From Pollenia angustigena (Eukaryota > Arthropoda > Insecta > Diptera > Polleniidae), in assembly GCA_930367215.1 (NCBI GenBank), contig OV884056.1:278672067-278736066 (forward strand): DNA of 64,000 nucleotides, in the 5' to 3' direction. The position numbers were made by a program, and so were the translations under genes. Positions 44,656 to 55,685 of the stretch are shown in pieces. The first letter of the stretch is position 1, and the number at the start of each line of letters is the position of its first letter. The notes under the pieces are model-generated. The model did no database searches. It was not told the origin of the DNA and saw only the letters and a list, made by a program, of their open reading frames with translations.

Positions 44656-45279
44656 AACACCCCTATCGTGAATAACAAGTGGGGAAAAAGCAATCGTGAA
44701 TCTCATGTGAAAAATTTTTCACGCTATCAGTTCCAGTGAATGTAAAAAAAAGAAGAAAGATTAAAAAAATTAAATATCAATGAAATTTTTGTTCAAAAAT
44801 ATAAAAGTATATATTTTAAAGAAAAGTTAAAATAAAGCAAAATATTTAGTATCGGAGGGATAGTTTGCTCACAACGTCAGGTTTTTCACTTTTTAAATTT
44901 AATGTAGTAAAGTATTTTCCCAATTTCTGCCACCAAGTCAATCGAAAGCTTCACAAATCCGCAGGCAATCGACCTGTTGTTTTGCATTTTGTTGAGCAAT
45001 ATATCGGTTTGTGCCTTGTTAACTTAATTAACCCTTAATATTCGATTTATAGGAGGAGCAACTTACATACATGTTCTGTTCCCTAGCAAAAATAAAGTGA
45101 GAAAATCTAAGGAAAATGTGAACAAATTACGAGGGAAAAAATTTTTCACGATAAGGGGAATTTTTTCAGGTGAACATTTTTTCACGTTATTATTCTTCTT
45201 TGAATTACACTTTTTCATGGGAGTTGTTCATGATCGCAAATATGTGAAAAGGGGAAAAATTATTCACGATAGGGGTGAG
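44656..45279. mobile_element. MITE with CACCCCTATCGTGAATAA ends
   Basis: CACCCCTATCGTGAATAA at the left and its complement TTATTCACGATAGGGGTG at the right, TA just outside. TTTTTCACG motifs recur near both ends (44715, 45145, 45178). No coding frame. Confidence 0.7.
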
Positions 45280-45667
45280 TATTAAGCTGATTCATATCAA
45301 GATAAAGTAGTTAAATTGGTTGTTTAAATGCTGTGATGAGCATAGGGGTTTAATTGTAAAACTTTCTTAACATAAAATATTAACTTCATTGGTAAAAGGA
45401 GAGCTATAGTCAAACATGTAACATGAAGTTACAAGACATTCTGGTAGTGGAGAGGATCATTCCTAAGTATATGTACATATCTTTAGAACTATTGTAAAAA
45501 GTTTCAAAAATTTAAATTTGAACCATAGAAACACATTCGAAAAAATGTTTAATATAATAATAAAAATAATTTATTAAAAGTAAATAATTCCCACATTCTA
45601 TTTCTTAAAAAAAACCTTCAAGTTCAAAAAATTTTCTGTTTTTTACAAATTTTAACCAATGGTGGGC
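45280..45667. other. AT-rich spacer
   Basis: Nothing recognised. Confidence 0.5.
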
Positions 45668-45675
45668 GCTCCATA

Positions 45676-46271
45676 CAGGGCTGTCAGATATGGCGATTTT
45701 GAAACGTGTTTGGCGGTGGGGTTTCCCATTTGGCGAATGGCGACTTTTATGGCGATTTCTGATATAACTGGCGATTAACTTGGCTTTTTTTACCATTTAT
45801 ATTATTTCGTCGATTTTGTTTAAAAAATTGTCATTTTTTGTTATCATTACTAATATAAAAAAACATATTAAGTGAATTTTATATTCAGTCACTATTAATT
45901 TCTAATAGTATGTATGTTATTCTCATAGTATGTAGGTCAAAACTCCAGTAATGAAATCGGTGAGGCTAAAGTGTACGATCTTATAGACTTGTGTACTTAA
46001 TTTAAGTTTTTAACTGAATACATACATGATCTCCATTTTATGTTATTTAAAAAAAATTGCAGAAACAAAACAAAACTTACTTCGGCGACTTTTTTGTATT
46101 TTTTCTCAGTTTTTGGCGATTTTTGACTGAAAAATTATACTAGCGTTTTTTTTGTATGCAAAATTTAATTTAAAAAAAAAAATAAAATTTTACAAAATCG
46201 ATGTTTGGCGATTTTTGGCGATTTCTGACATCCGGTTTGGCGATGGCGCTCAAAAAAATCTAACAACCCTG
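45676..46271. mobile_element. hAT-like element, GGCGATTT family, copy 1
   Basis: CAGGGCTGTCAGAT at the left, complement of CAGGGTTGTTAGAT at the right, flanked by a perfect 8-bp duplication GCTCCATA (45668-45675, 46272-46279). TGGCGATTT occurs many times near both ends. Internally deleted; no transposase. Confidence 0.85.
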
Positions 46272-46317
46272 GCTCCATAGCACAATTGTGCTGAAAGATT
46301 TCAAGAGTATTCTTAGC

Positions 46318-48012
46318 CAGGGTTGTCAGATATGTCGATTTCTCGCCAAACGTGGCGATTTCTCGCCAAACGTCGCGATTTTCAAACATGTTTGGCGACA
46401 TGGCGATTTATAAAATAGTTAAAATCGCCAACTGGCTATTTTTGATAGCCTATGAATTTGTTTTAAAATTCGTTAAATTCAATACTTAGAAATAATCATA
46501 TATATTATTTCTAAAGCACTTTTTTTTGTCGGTTGCAAATATCTCCCATACCACCGCATCAAATTTAATGAATGATATCTCATTTTAAAGCTTATTTCTA
46601 ACAATAATGACGAAAAATAATTAGAAATTGAAAAATTAATATTTTCATTGATAAAAATTACGGTGCGAAATATTCGCACGGGTCATCTAGTATTATTTAA
46701 TTCTCGTATTTTTATGAATGAAATTTCAGGCAATCATATGTATGATAGGTATTTGAAGGTCAAATTGCTGATGAAGTTAATGAAAATCTTCTAGAAAAGA
46801 GTTTTTTATATATAAAATAGCTTTTGAAAAAATCAATAAATAGAATTCCTTAAAACACTAATATGTTTTAAGTCTATAAACATTTTCACATTGTTCACAG
46901 ATAAAATATGTTGTTGTTAGTGATATTTTAAAGATTTGTATGAATCCTATCACACCTTTCGACGCTTATGAAACACAATGGAAAAATAAGCGTTGGTTAG
47001 TTGGAAAGATAACTAAATAAGTTAGGCCAACATTTTAAAGCTACAAGGATACGGCAGGTACGTAAAAGGACTTTACTTTGGCTGTCCTTAATATGCAGTT
47101 ATTACAACTAGTAATACCTGTGTTGGAACTTTGAACTCCACTAAAACTCGCCTTCGAATTATAATGCAATACGAACTTCTAGACGCGTTATTAGGAGTAA
47201 TACAGGCATGTTCTGTAAATCACAAGATTTCAAATCACTTGTGATTTTGAAATCACTTGTGATTTTGAAATCACTTGTGATTTTGAAATCACAATTGTGA
47301 TTAATGAGTGTTTTGAAAACCACAAAACTTTTAACTTAGTTAGAAATGGTGGAAACAAATAAGCAAGTTATTTTAAATCGGCGGCCACTTATCTGACTGC
47401 TTTAAAATCACAATGATGAAAAAAGCTCTTTGTCCAGAACACCTTTTTTTGATTTCAAATCACAAAAAGTGATTTTCAGAACATGCCTGATAAGTTATAT
47501 GAATGGGAATAGTACATGTTTCACTTCTTTTGTACTTTCGTTGAATAAATGTTATACCCTCACAAAGTATTCCTAATTAGAAGACAAATAGTGAGTCTTG
47601 ACGGTGAAGCGTTTAAGATATATAATATAACTGCAACTATTGTATAAAGTGCATTTCTAATATTTGTTTAGTACTAGCCGCAAAAAATCTTATTTTGTTG
47701 CCTTAAATAGACTACTAAAAATTATTTTATAGTAAACATCGTAACTTTTTTTGTTTTCACTAACTATTTTTATTTTGCTCTAAATAAAAATTAAGCAAAA
47801 TATATATTATGGCGATTTATTTTTTTTTTAATTTTTGGCGTATTTAAGCGATACGGAACTAATTTGGTTTTTAGGATTTATAAAAAAAATTTTTAATAAT
47901 TTAAAAAATATGTATTTTATTGTCAAAAACTTGTAAACAAAGGCTTTGGCGATTTTGGCGATATTTGATATTGAATTTGGCGAAAAAGGTCAAAATTGAT
48001 CTGACAACCCTG
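46318..48012. mobile_element. hAT-like element, GGCGATTT family, copy 2
   Basis: CAGGGTTGTCAGAT at the left and its complement ATCTGACAACCCTG (one extra base apart) at the right, with a perfect 8-bp duplication TTCTTAGC (46310-46317, 48013-48020). TGGCGATTT repeats at both ends link it to copy 1. The 1.7-kb interior has no transposase and carries the MITE at 47203. Confidence 0.85.
47203..47489. mobile_element. MITE with CAGGCATGTTCTG ends, nested in the hAT element
   Basis: CAGGCATGTTCTGTAAATCAC and the complement of its right end, CAGAACATGCCTG. Inside are consecutive AAATCACTTGTGATTTTG units (about 47233-47300), so the left half is a tandem of palindromes. Flanks show no exact duplication. 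Confidence 0.7.
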
Positions 48013-48013
48013 T

Positions 48014-48390
48014 TCTTAGCCTCTTTAGTTTAGTTTACGATGAGACAGCGTCGAATGCACATGAAGCGGATACTAACACATTTTCTTTTATTTTTTATAC
48101 TTTTTTCAAGAGATTTACCCAGCAAACACACGTGTTTTTTTTTAAACTAGCTCATTTTTAATTGAACCTTTGTTTTACATAAATTAATCTTGTTTGTATT
48201 TTTTTCTTTGCAATTTGAACTATTAAAAAATGGTTTATTTTACTTCAAATGCGTAAAATATTAAATAAGGAAATATAATGCACCATAACATATCAAACGC
48301 TTGGCTTTGTGTTTGGTGGATACTTCTGCCATCTCACTAATACTAATAAGCATGTATTGATGCACAGTTTTAATTGTGCCCACATCTGAT
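48014..48390. other. AT-rich spacer
   Basis: CCCAGCAAACACACGTG near 48118 resembles the end of a CCCA-ended element, but no partner end was found. Confidence 0.35.
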
Positions 48391-48394
48391 TTAA

Positions 48395-49715
48395 CCCATT
48401 AGATCCCACTGTACTCGCTTGATTACAGAAAATTACCGAATTTTATGCCCTCGTTATAATATCGTTATTATCTATTTTGATGAGTTTGTTCGCTTTAAAT
48501 ATTACTTTAGAGTGTAGAGAGTAAATCTGTATCAAAATAAACTAAACATGTGTAAGAGTGAACTAATATTCTAATATTCTTAAAAAGGTGGTTCCCCGTT
48601 TTTCAGTATTTTGCACTTGTCATTGCTATTTTTTTTATATTTTGCTAGTGCTGAGCTTGACGCGGAAAAGATCGTTTGAAATTTAAAGCTAAGCTAACTA
48701 AATTTAAGTATTATTATTAAAATTTGTTGAAAAAGTGGTTAAAAGTGTTTTTTTGGTAAGCATTATTATTGCTGTACTCGTATGAGTACAATGGGATAAT
48801 GCATGTAATAATTTTCATATAATAATTGTAGTTATTTTGCGATGGACGTTAACATGTTTTATGGTAAAAAAATTGAAAATGTTGCTGCTGCATTTGATTA
48901 TGCTAAAAGTAATAGTCACACAAATTTTGGCTTTATCATAATTCCTCCAAATGCCGATCACAAAACAGATGAAGAAGAAATTGACGAAGGAAATTTAGTA
49001 CGTAATGATTTTCCACATTCCAGGGGAGTTAGAATTGCTTGGAGATAGCGACAGCGATGATGATGATGTTCCACTCTCAGAGTTAAGGTAATCGATGTAA
49101 GGGCCATCGGAAATAAAATGGAGGAAGAAACCCATGAATATGAAATTTTGAAACTTTTAAGAGTAATATGAACACTGCACTTGAATGCAAATCTCCTGTA
49201 GAAGTATTTGAAACAGTAGTTGATAATGATGTTGTGCATCTAATCGTCTAATCGAAATACGCCTCACAATACAACATGCATAAGTTTCACACTACTCTGG
49301 AAGAGCTTAAGGTATTTATTGGCATTCTTCTCTACAGCGGTTATCACTCCTTTCCAAGAGAGCGCATGTATTGGCAGTTAGACGAGGATACGCACTTACC
49401 AGTTATTTCCAATAACATGTCAAGAAATCGTTTCCAGGAAACTAAACGCTACTTACATCTTTCTGATAACTCTCGATTGGATTTGAGTGATAGAAAAGCG
49501 AAAATTAGACCGCTGTCAAAAATGTTGTGTTCTTTTATTTAGATCTAATTTATAATACACCCCATTGTCCCATTGTACTCGTACGAGTACAGGTCAAAAA
49601 ACACTCTTCAAAAAATTTTTTTTTAATATTTTTTCCTTAATTGAACTCTTATAAGCTAGATTTAATAGAAAAACGCGTGAATTTTTTATTTAAAAGAAGC
49701 TTGGGATCTAATGGG
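48395..49715 (+). mobile_element. piggyBac-like transposon, internally deleted
   Basis: CCCATTAGATCCCA at the left and TGGGATCTAATGGG at the right, each flanked by TTAA (48391-48394, 49716-49719), the piggyBac signature. A palindromic TGTACTCGTAYGAGTACA plus ATGGGA occurs inside both ends in opposite orientation (about 48772 and 49573). At 1.32 kb it is about half of a full element, in line with loss of most of the transposase gene. Confidence 0.9.
48842..49545 (+). pseudogene. piggyBac transposase, N-terminal portion only
   Basis: A start-like frame at 48842 leads into an acidic segment (KTDEEEIDEGN, then, in another frame, LLGDSDSDDDDVPL). After frame shifts, the frame from 49276 reads FIGILLYSGYHSFPRERMYW and SRNRFQETKRYLHLSDNS, the conserved block before the first catalytic Asp of the PGBD domain. 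The sequence stops at a stop codon just after RPLSKM. All catalytic Asp motifs and the C-terminal cysteine-rich region are absent. It cannot transpose itself. Confidence 0.85.
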
Positions 49716-49790
49716 TTAAACAGAAAAAAAAATAATAAAGTCTCTTACTCTCATTTTTACTCATAAACATAACAGTTTAAAAGTTAAAAA

Positions 49791-50007
49791 CCAGCGTTTA
49801 AAAAACTGCAGTCAAATTAAAAGAACTGTAATTTCTTCTACTTCTTCGTATGCCATCGGCCAAAAAGAAACTGTTGCTTTTACTTCTGGTTCATTAAATG
49901 TAAACAGTCGCTGTCAAACCAACTTAAAAAAAAGAAAAGTTGTGTACAAATTCTCGTGTTTTGTTCGACAGTTTTTGGTTTCGACTGCAGTTTTTAAAAA
50001 TGTTTGC
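49791..50007. mobile_element. Possible MITE, AAAAACTGCAGTC inner repeats
   Basis: CGTTTAAAAAACTGCAGTC near 49794 pairs with GACTGCAGTTTTTAAAAATG near 49983. A CCAACTTAAAAAAAAG block also repeats at 49919 and about 50100. Boundaries uncertain. Confidence 0.35.
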
Positions 50008-50129
50008 CAATGACAACGCAGGTTGTGTGACGTCAGAGGTTCTTCGCAATTTTTCATATTTGCTAGAATGAAGCAGTTTGTTTCTTTTTTTTTCTTTTAA
50101 CCAACTTACAACTACAATTCGAGTCGGAA

Positions 50130-50470
50130 AGAACCCAAGCAATTGTAGGGGGATGTAAGAAAAGATAAACTCACTGTTTATGGTTGGTGTTTTGTTTGAG
50201 CTTTGATATTATTACAAGTAAGACTTAGATTGTTTATGATTCTTATTCGCTTTAGGGTTTTATTTGTTTAATATTTTTGGCTTTTCTTAAATCTTTGGAA
50301 AAGGTTTCCTGATGAGCTGGCCTAAGCAACCAGTGAAATGTGCATAGAAGCTAGCTTTCCCTCAACAATAAATTTCAGTGTATTTATCAAATATGAAAAA
50401 TTGGGAATTTAGCACGTCATACGAAAATCGTATTTTTAATATACTTTGTATTCCCGAAAATAACTTTGAT
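50130..50470 (+). repeat. Dispersed repeat family J, copy 3
   Basis: Aligns with 14048-14345 from TGTAAGAAAAGATAAA to GGGAATT.AGCACG. Ends next to the mariner relic at 50475. Confidence 0.7.
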
Positions 50471-50474
50471 AATA

Positions 50475-51326
50475 TCGGGTGATTTTTAAGAGCTATAGGA
50501 AAGTTAAAAAAAACACATACAATTCAGAAAAATGCATTAAATCTTTATTTGAATCGATAGTACGGCCTTTATAATTTAATGTTTGAAGATTATTTCATGC
50601 AAATGTTGGTCCATCCGCTTAGTCCAATTTTGGCATACTCCTTCCAACATTTCGGCCGGTATCTCATGAGTAAATGCTTCAATGTTGTATTTCAATGCAT
50701 CAATTGAAGCGGGCATGTGTGTATAGACATGAGCTTTAACATAGCCCCACAAAAAATAGTCTAAAGGCGTTAAATCGCACGATCTAGGCGGCCAATTAAC
50801 CGGTCCCGAACGTGGAATAAAATGTTCACCGAACTCTCAATACGTCCATTGTTAAGCTTGCTATGTGGCATCGTCTTGTTGAAACCACATGTCATGCAAG
50901 TCAAGTTCTTGCATTATGGGCAAAAAAAAGTTAGATATCATCTCACGGTAGCGCTCACCATTCACAGTTACGTTACGATTCGCATCATCTTTAAAGAAGT
51001 ACGGTCCAATGATGCCACCAGCCCATAAACCGCACCAAACTGTGACTTTTTCTGGATGCATTGGTAGCTCTTGTAATGCTTCTGGCTGATCTTCACTTCA
51101 AAATCAACAATTCTGCTTATTAACGTACCCATTGAGCCCCGTACCAACAGAGCACGCATTTTGATAATAAAATTCAATCATTTGCAAGCGGTGTTCGTTT
51201 GTAAGACGATTTATGGTTAAATTATAGACCAAACTGAAGATGTTTTACAGTGAAACAAAACACGAAATGTGCGTCAGCTGTTTAAGCCAGTGTTGCCAAG
51301 AAGATAATAGCTAAAAAATCACCCGA
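50475..51326 (-). mobile_element. Mariner-type transposon, deleted copy 1
   Basis: TCGGGTGATTTTTAAGAGCT at the left and AGCTAAAAAATCACCCGA at the right, with TA on both sides. The length of 852 bp is short of the usual 1.3 kb because of an internal deletion in the transposase. Copy 2 at 54118 is a sister with a different deletion. Confidence 0.9.
50571..51215 (-). pseudogene. Mariner-type transposase relic, first Asp deleted
   Basis: From the N-terminus: QNACSVGTGLNGYVNKQNC, a junction that drops the rest of the DNA-binding region and the SDEAHF motif (first Asp). Then MHPEKVTVWCGLWAGG, MWFQQDDAT (second Asp, about 50862-50890) and, after a stop and shift, RSCDLTPLDYFLWGY (third Asp, about 50760-50790). 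The C-terminal tail ends QHLHEIIFKH at about 50577. Several stops and shifts are present. Compared with copy 2 it keeps the third Asp but not the first. Confidence 0.85.
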
Positions 51327-51329
51327 TAT

Positions 51330-52215
51330 AATCATTGATTTTGGATTAGAATCGGTTGAAAATCATACTATAAAATGAACTTTTAAAAATTTTTGCAAAC
51401 ATTTGGCGTAAAAATGTCGCTAAAAATGCACATATTGCATGCATATTTCGATTTTAATGAACGACAAAAGACCACTATAACTGACCAAAGAGCAAAAGAT
51501 TTCACTAAACTATAATAACATTCGAAGAACTGTTTCGCTGGCAAACGAAAAAAAAGATTAAGAAATAAATTAAAAGTAAAATACCTTTTTAAAAAACAAG
51601 CTTTTATTTGAATGAGCTAAAAAGAAAAAAAAAAGTAATTTTTTGGTTTAAAAGTTTTGCTATCAACTTATAACGTCATTGCACACTTTATATCAGTGAC
51701 GTTCAAAATTTAAATTGTGGTTGTATTGCTTTTTATTAGAATTAGTGAATAAAGAGACAACTATTCTTAATAAAAATACAAAAAATATGTAAGCATCCGC
51801 CGCATGTGCACTCGTCGCTTGGTAATCGACGACTGAATTGTGTACTCTCGTGGACTAAATGAAAGAGCGTAAGAATGCGTGTGAAGAATGTGTGTGAAGT
51901 AATTTCCACAATTGTGGTATGGGCTGGACTCCAATGCTTTATATTATATAAAAGCTTGTCGCGAGATTTAAGTACTAACAAAATTGTATTTTAATTAATT
52001 TGCTTGTTTTTCGAACAATTAAATCTCGCGACGTTTTAAAGCAAAACAATTGTTTTTTTCTTTTTAGCTCCTTTTTAAAAAATAATTTTTACTTTTAATT
52101 TTTTTAAAACTCGCATTCGTATTCTCAGCAAGCATTAAAAACTTAGTCAGCCATATTGTACCTTGACCGACGTCACTTTATTTTTCGAGTCATTCTTAGC
52201 AAGCCCTTTCATAAA
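51330..52215. other. AT-rich stretch, no recognised gene
   Basis: GTCGCGAGATTT (about 51958) and AAATCTCGCGAC (about 52020) form a small inverted repeat of unknown meaning. No other signal. Confidence 0.4.
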
Positions 52216-52219
52216 TTCA

Positions 52220-52695
52220 AATTTTTAGTGCCCGAAATGTCGAAAATTCGTTTTAAATACATCACACGAACTTTTAATATTACAAGACCCCTAGTGAAAT
52301 TTGATGCAGAAAATATTCGTAGAACATTTTAACCCTTAAAAGTTCCGTTTTAGTATAGTTTTGTGTAAGAGTTGGGAAAAAGGACAAAAGTGACCCCTTA
52401 AAATGAGAGTTAGAGGGTTAATAAATTCAAAGAAAAATATTGCCATACGATTCTACTGAAGACATCTGAAATAGTCTTTTAGCTCAAAAGTACATTTAGT
52501 ATCTCTTTTTTGACTTATTCCAAACGCCTTTTCAAAAAATTCAAAACTTTAGGGGCCCATATTTTGGGAAACGGAGCTTACTTTTCAATATCATTTGGCA
52601 GAATTGCTCTACTAGTAGTCTACTTTCATTTTGCGTTGCAAGTGTTGCACAGTGTAATTGTTAGAGTTAACTATCGACAAATAAACAATAAATAA
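52220..52695. repeat. Dispersed repeat family I, copy 2
   Basis: Matches 3225-3690: AACATTTTAACCCTTAAA, GAGTTAGAGGGTTAATAA, GCACAGTGTAATTGTTAG and AACAATAAA. No ends or frame recognised. Confidence 0.5.
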
Positions 52696-52699
52696 TGTT

Positions 52700-53500
52700 A
52701 TTCTAAACGAGTTTTCGAAGCCTTTTTTATATAAAGTTATAACAAACTAAAAAAATAGAATATCTCTTGATTTTTAGCTAATATTTTAAAACGGAGTACA
52801 CCACTGTGATCTTGGGCCCAAAATTAAGTTGGGGTGTATCGGCGTTTTTCTTTGTCATTCTGAAGTTGAAAAATTTAAACAAAGTGATGATTTAAGGGAT
52901 TCAAGCGGTATGCATTCAAGTTATACTGTCATAATACCCTAACATTTAAAAAAAGTTCGAAAAGATTGCTGTTGTGTTTCAAACAAAAAAGTCCTAAAAT
53001 AACAACAGTTGAAATCTTAATCGTACATATGACTTTATGACTACTGTTTGAATCCCCCCCAAATATTTTCCTGAGTTTCAAAGTTTGTAATTTAAAAATT
53101 TCAATTTAATAAATTTTTTCTGCCATTTCCCAAACTAATTTTCAATTGACCCATTTTTAAATGTTTCTGTTCGCATTTGTGTAAAGTAAATACGGATCTG
53201 TTTGAATAAACAATATAATTGTGTGTGTGCGCCTGCATGTATGTGATAAAAAAAAGAAAGAAATAGTGTGAGTGTAATTTAAAAATTATGATGAGTAATT
53301 AAGCAAATTGCACAAAATTTTATAAAACAATGACACTTTTTTCCGGTTTGGCTGCTTGTTGGGTATTTTACTAGGATATGTAAGATTGGGAGAATGGAGC
53401 AAAGGATTAAAAAAAAAGGATTATTTTTCATTTATTTTTTTTTTTTTTTGAAAGCCGAAAACAAGTTTAAGTTTTACGAGTGTATTTAAGTTATTAAGTT
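52700..53500. other. AT-rich stretch, no recognised gene
   Basis: Nothing recognised apart from short A/T runs. Confidence 0.5.
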
Positions 53501-54234
53501 TGTAATTTGTACAATATTGATGTTAGACCCTAATAGAGTATATTCCGGGCCATAATGGGTAGCAAAGTGGATTTAATGATGTGTGGCTGTCTGTTGAAAT
53601 GACGTTTCCAAAGATTCCAGATATGATGGGGACTAGGCTGTTATATATTTTCACCACATAAAGTGCCAAAAAGTTTGCTATTGAAATTCAGGCAGATCGG
53701 TATACAAATGGCTGGAATATAAACAAAAACCACGACTGCCTCTTATTTTACCCACAAATCCCTTGTTGTTGTTTTATTTTTGTATATAACTGAAGAATGG
53801 CATGAGCCGAATTTCTTATTTCTAAATGCAAAATATGGATGAGAGTGGAGAAGTGGGCGTGGCACAACATTAATTTATTAATAGCCAAAGACTGGTAAAA
53901 GGAAAATTTTCCAAATATGGTTCACATTGCTTGGTTATAATTTGAATTGGAGTAGTGGGCGTGGCACCTGCCGTACAAATATAGTATAGATTTCTGTATA
54001 TCTGGAGAACGGCAAGAGACAAAGTTTCCAAATAAGGTAGATGCATCTTTGTTATCAATTCACAAAATCCTACAAAATGTGGGTGGGATGGTAGAAGTAG
54101 GCGTGGCACAAAATATATCGGGTGTTTTTTAAAAGCTATAGGAAAGTTTAAAATAAACAGATAAAATTCAGAAAAATGCATGAAATCTTTATTTGAATCG
54201 ATAGTACGGTCCGTATAATTTAATGTTTGAAGAT

Positions 54235-54870
54235 TATTTCATGCAAATGTTGACCGTGACTGTGCCTCAAATGGTCCATCCATTGGACTAAGTGCAATTT
54301 TGGCATACTCTTTCCAACATTTCGCCCGGCATCTATGAATAAATGCTTCAATGTTGGCTTCCAATGCGTCAACTGAAGCGGGCATGTGTGTATAGACATG
54401 AGCTTTAACGTGAAAAAAAATGTTCACCGAACTCGCCTCTCAATAAGTCCATTGTTCAGCGTGCTGTGGTGGCATGTGGCACCGTCTTGTTGAAACCACA
54501 TGTAATGCAAGTCAATCTCTTGCATTTTAGGCAAAAAAAAAGTTGTATATCATCTCACGGTAGCGCTCACCATTCCCAGTTACGTTACGATTCGCATCAT
54601 TTTTGAAGAAGTACGGTCCAATGATGCCACCAGCCCATAAACCGCACCAAACTGTGACTTTCTGGATGAATTGGTAGCTCTTGCAATGCTTCTGGCTGAT
54701 CTTCACTCCAATATCGACAATTCTGCTTATTAACGTACCCATTGAGCCAAAAATGAGCTTCGTCGCTGAACACAAGAAGCGCGCGATTAACTTTTTTAAC
54801 AGAGCACGCATTTTGATAAAAAAATTCAATAATTTGCAAGCATTATTCGTTTGTAAGACGATTCATGGTT
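54235..54870 (-). pseudogene. Mariner-type transposase relic, third Asp deleted
   Basis: Reads QNACSVKKVNRALLVFSDEAHF (first Asp kept; a deletion joins ALL to VFS), LNGYVNKQNCRYWSEDQPEALQ, then, one frame over, KVTVWCGLWAGGIIGPYFF and MWFQQDGATCH (second Asp). A second deletion fuses the region after EHF directly to VKAHVYTHMPAS, removing the CDLTPLDYF motif with the third Asp. The C-terminal tail follows in disturbed frames. Confidence 0.85.
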
Positions 54871-54928
54871 AAATTATAGACCAAACTGAAGATGTTTGAC
54901 AGTGAAACAAAACACGAAACGTGCGTTA

Positions 54929-55541
54929 AGGCGACCGTACACGACATGTTTTTGTCATCTGACATGTCAAATTTCCCACTGCAAAATACATACATGTCGT
55001 GTGTTACCTTTTAAACTTTGCTTCTGTAGAAGTCAGATGCAAAGTCATCTGACAAAATTTCAATTAGAGCGTGCTCTATTTTCTTCTGACAAACCATCTG
55101 ACATCAGAAATCTATGCCGTGAAGAAACCTGCAGCGGCGTCCACTATTGACGGAATCATTAGCCGGCTGAAGTTAATATTTTACAATACTGAAATATATA
55201 TAATCATCGCACCATTGAATAGAATTTATGTAATTATATATATAAAAACCGTTTCATTATAATATCCTAAATTGGTATCTTTGAACTAAAAGAAAAATAT
55301 GTTAAGATGGCTAAATTATTTAACGGCGTAAATACAAACTTTCGTGGCGGCATTTTTATTTTGGTTTTTGTAACAACTATGGGAAAAAACAGAGACAATG
55401 TCAGAAGCAAATTACATGTACGTTTGTGACCGAATATTATAAACCTTCTGTAAAACAGCCATTTTGACAGACATGCACAATTACATGTGACTTGAAAAGT
55501 TGACAAGTCAGATGTAAAAAACATGTCGTCTACATGCACCT
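54929..55541. mobile_element. PIF/Harbinger-like MITE nested in mariner copy 2
   Basis: AGGCGACCGTACACGACATG at the left and the complement of AGGTGCATGTAGACGACATG at the right; the arms continue through TTTTTNCATCTGAC. TTA lies on both sides (54926-54928, 55542-55544). The sister mariner has the single site GTGCGTCAGCTG at about 51270. ACATGTC / GACATGT and CATCTGAC motifs repeat inside. No transposase. Confidence 0.85.
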
Positions 55542-55685
55542 TTAGCTGTTTAAACCAGTGTTGCCAAAAATATAGTTGCTAAAAAATCACCCGATATTTA
55601 TTTATATCTAAAGAACTGTATTTATATATAGAACATAGCCGAATATAGAACTCTTACATGTTTTTTCCAATTGCTTATTTGAACA

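Larger units (their letters stand above)
54118..55594 (-). mobile_element. Mariner-type transposon, deleted copy 2, with nested MITE
   Basis: TCGGGTGTTTTTTAAAAGCT at the left and GTTGCTAAAAAATCACCCGA at the right, flanked by TA (54116-54117, 55595-55596). Without the 613-bp MITE at 54929 the element is about 860 bp. It is inserted in D1. Confidence 0.9.
53505..55685 (+). repeat. Dispersed repeat D1, copy 2, interrupted by a mariner
   Basis: 53505-54117 carries GTTAGACCCTAATAGAGTATA, TTCAGGCAGATCGGT, GGGCGTGGCACCTGCCGTAC and TATATCTGGAGAACGGCAAG. After the mariner, 55595-55685 continues TTTATTTATATCTAAAGAACTG and ACATAGCCGAATATAGAACTCTTACATG, as at 4600-4690. Contains the empty site of the MITE at 4270. 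Confidence 0.65.

Noticed and set aside
51957..52031. Small inverted repeat GTCGCGAGATTT / AAATCTCGCGAC as a MITE
   Set aside because: Only about 12 bp pair and no target duplication was found; chance cannot be excluded.
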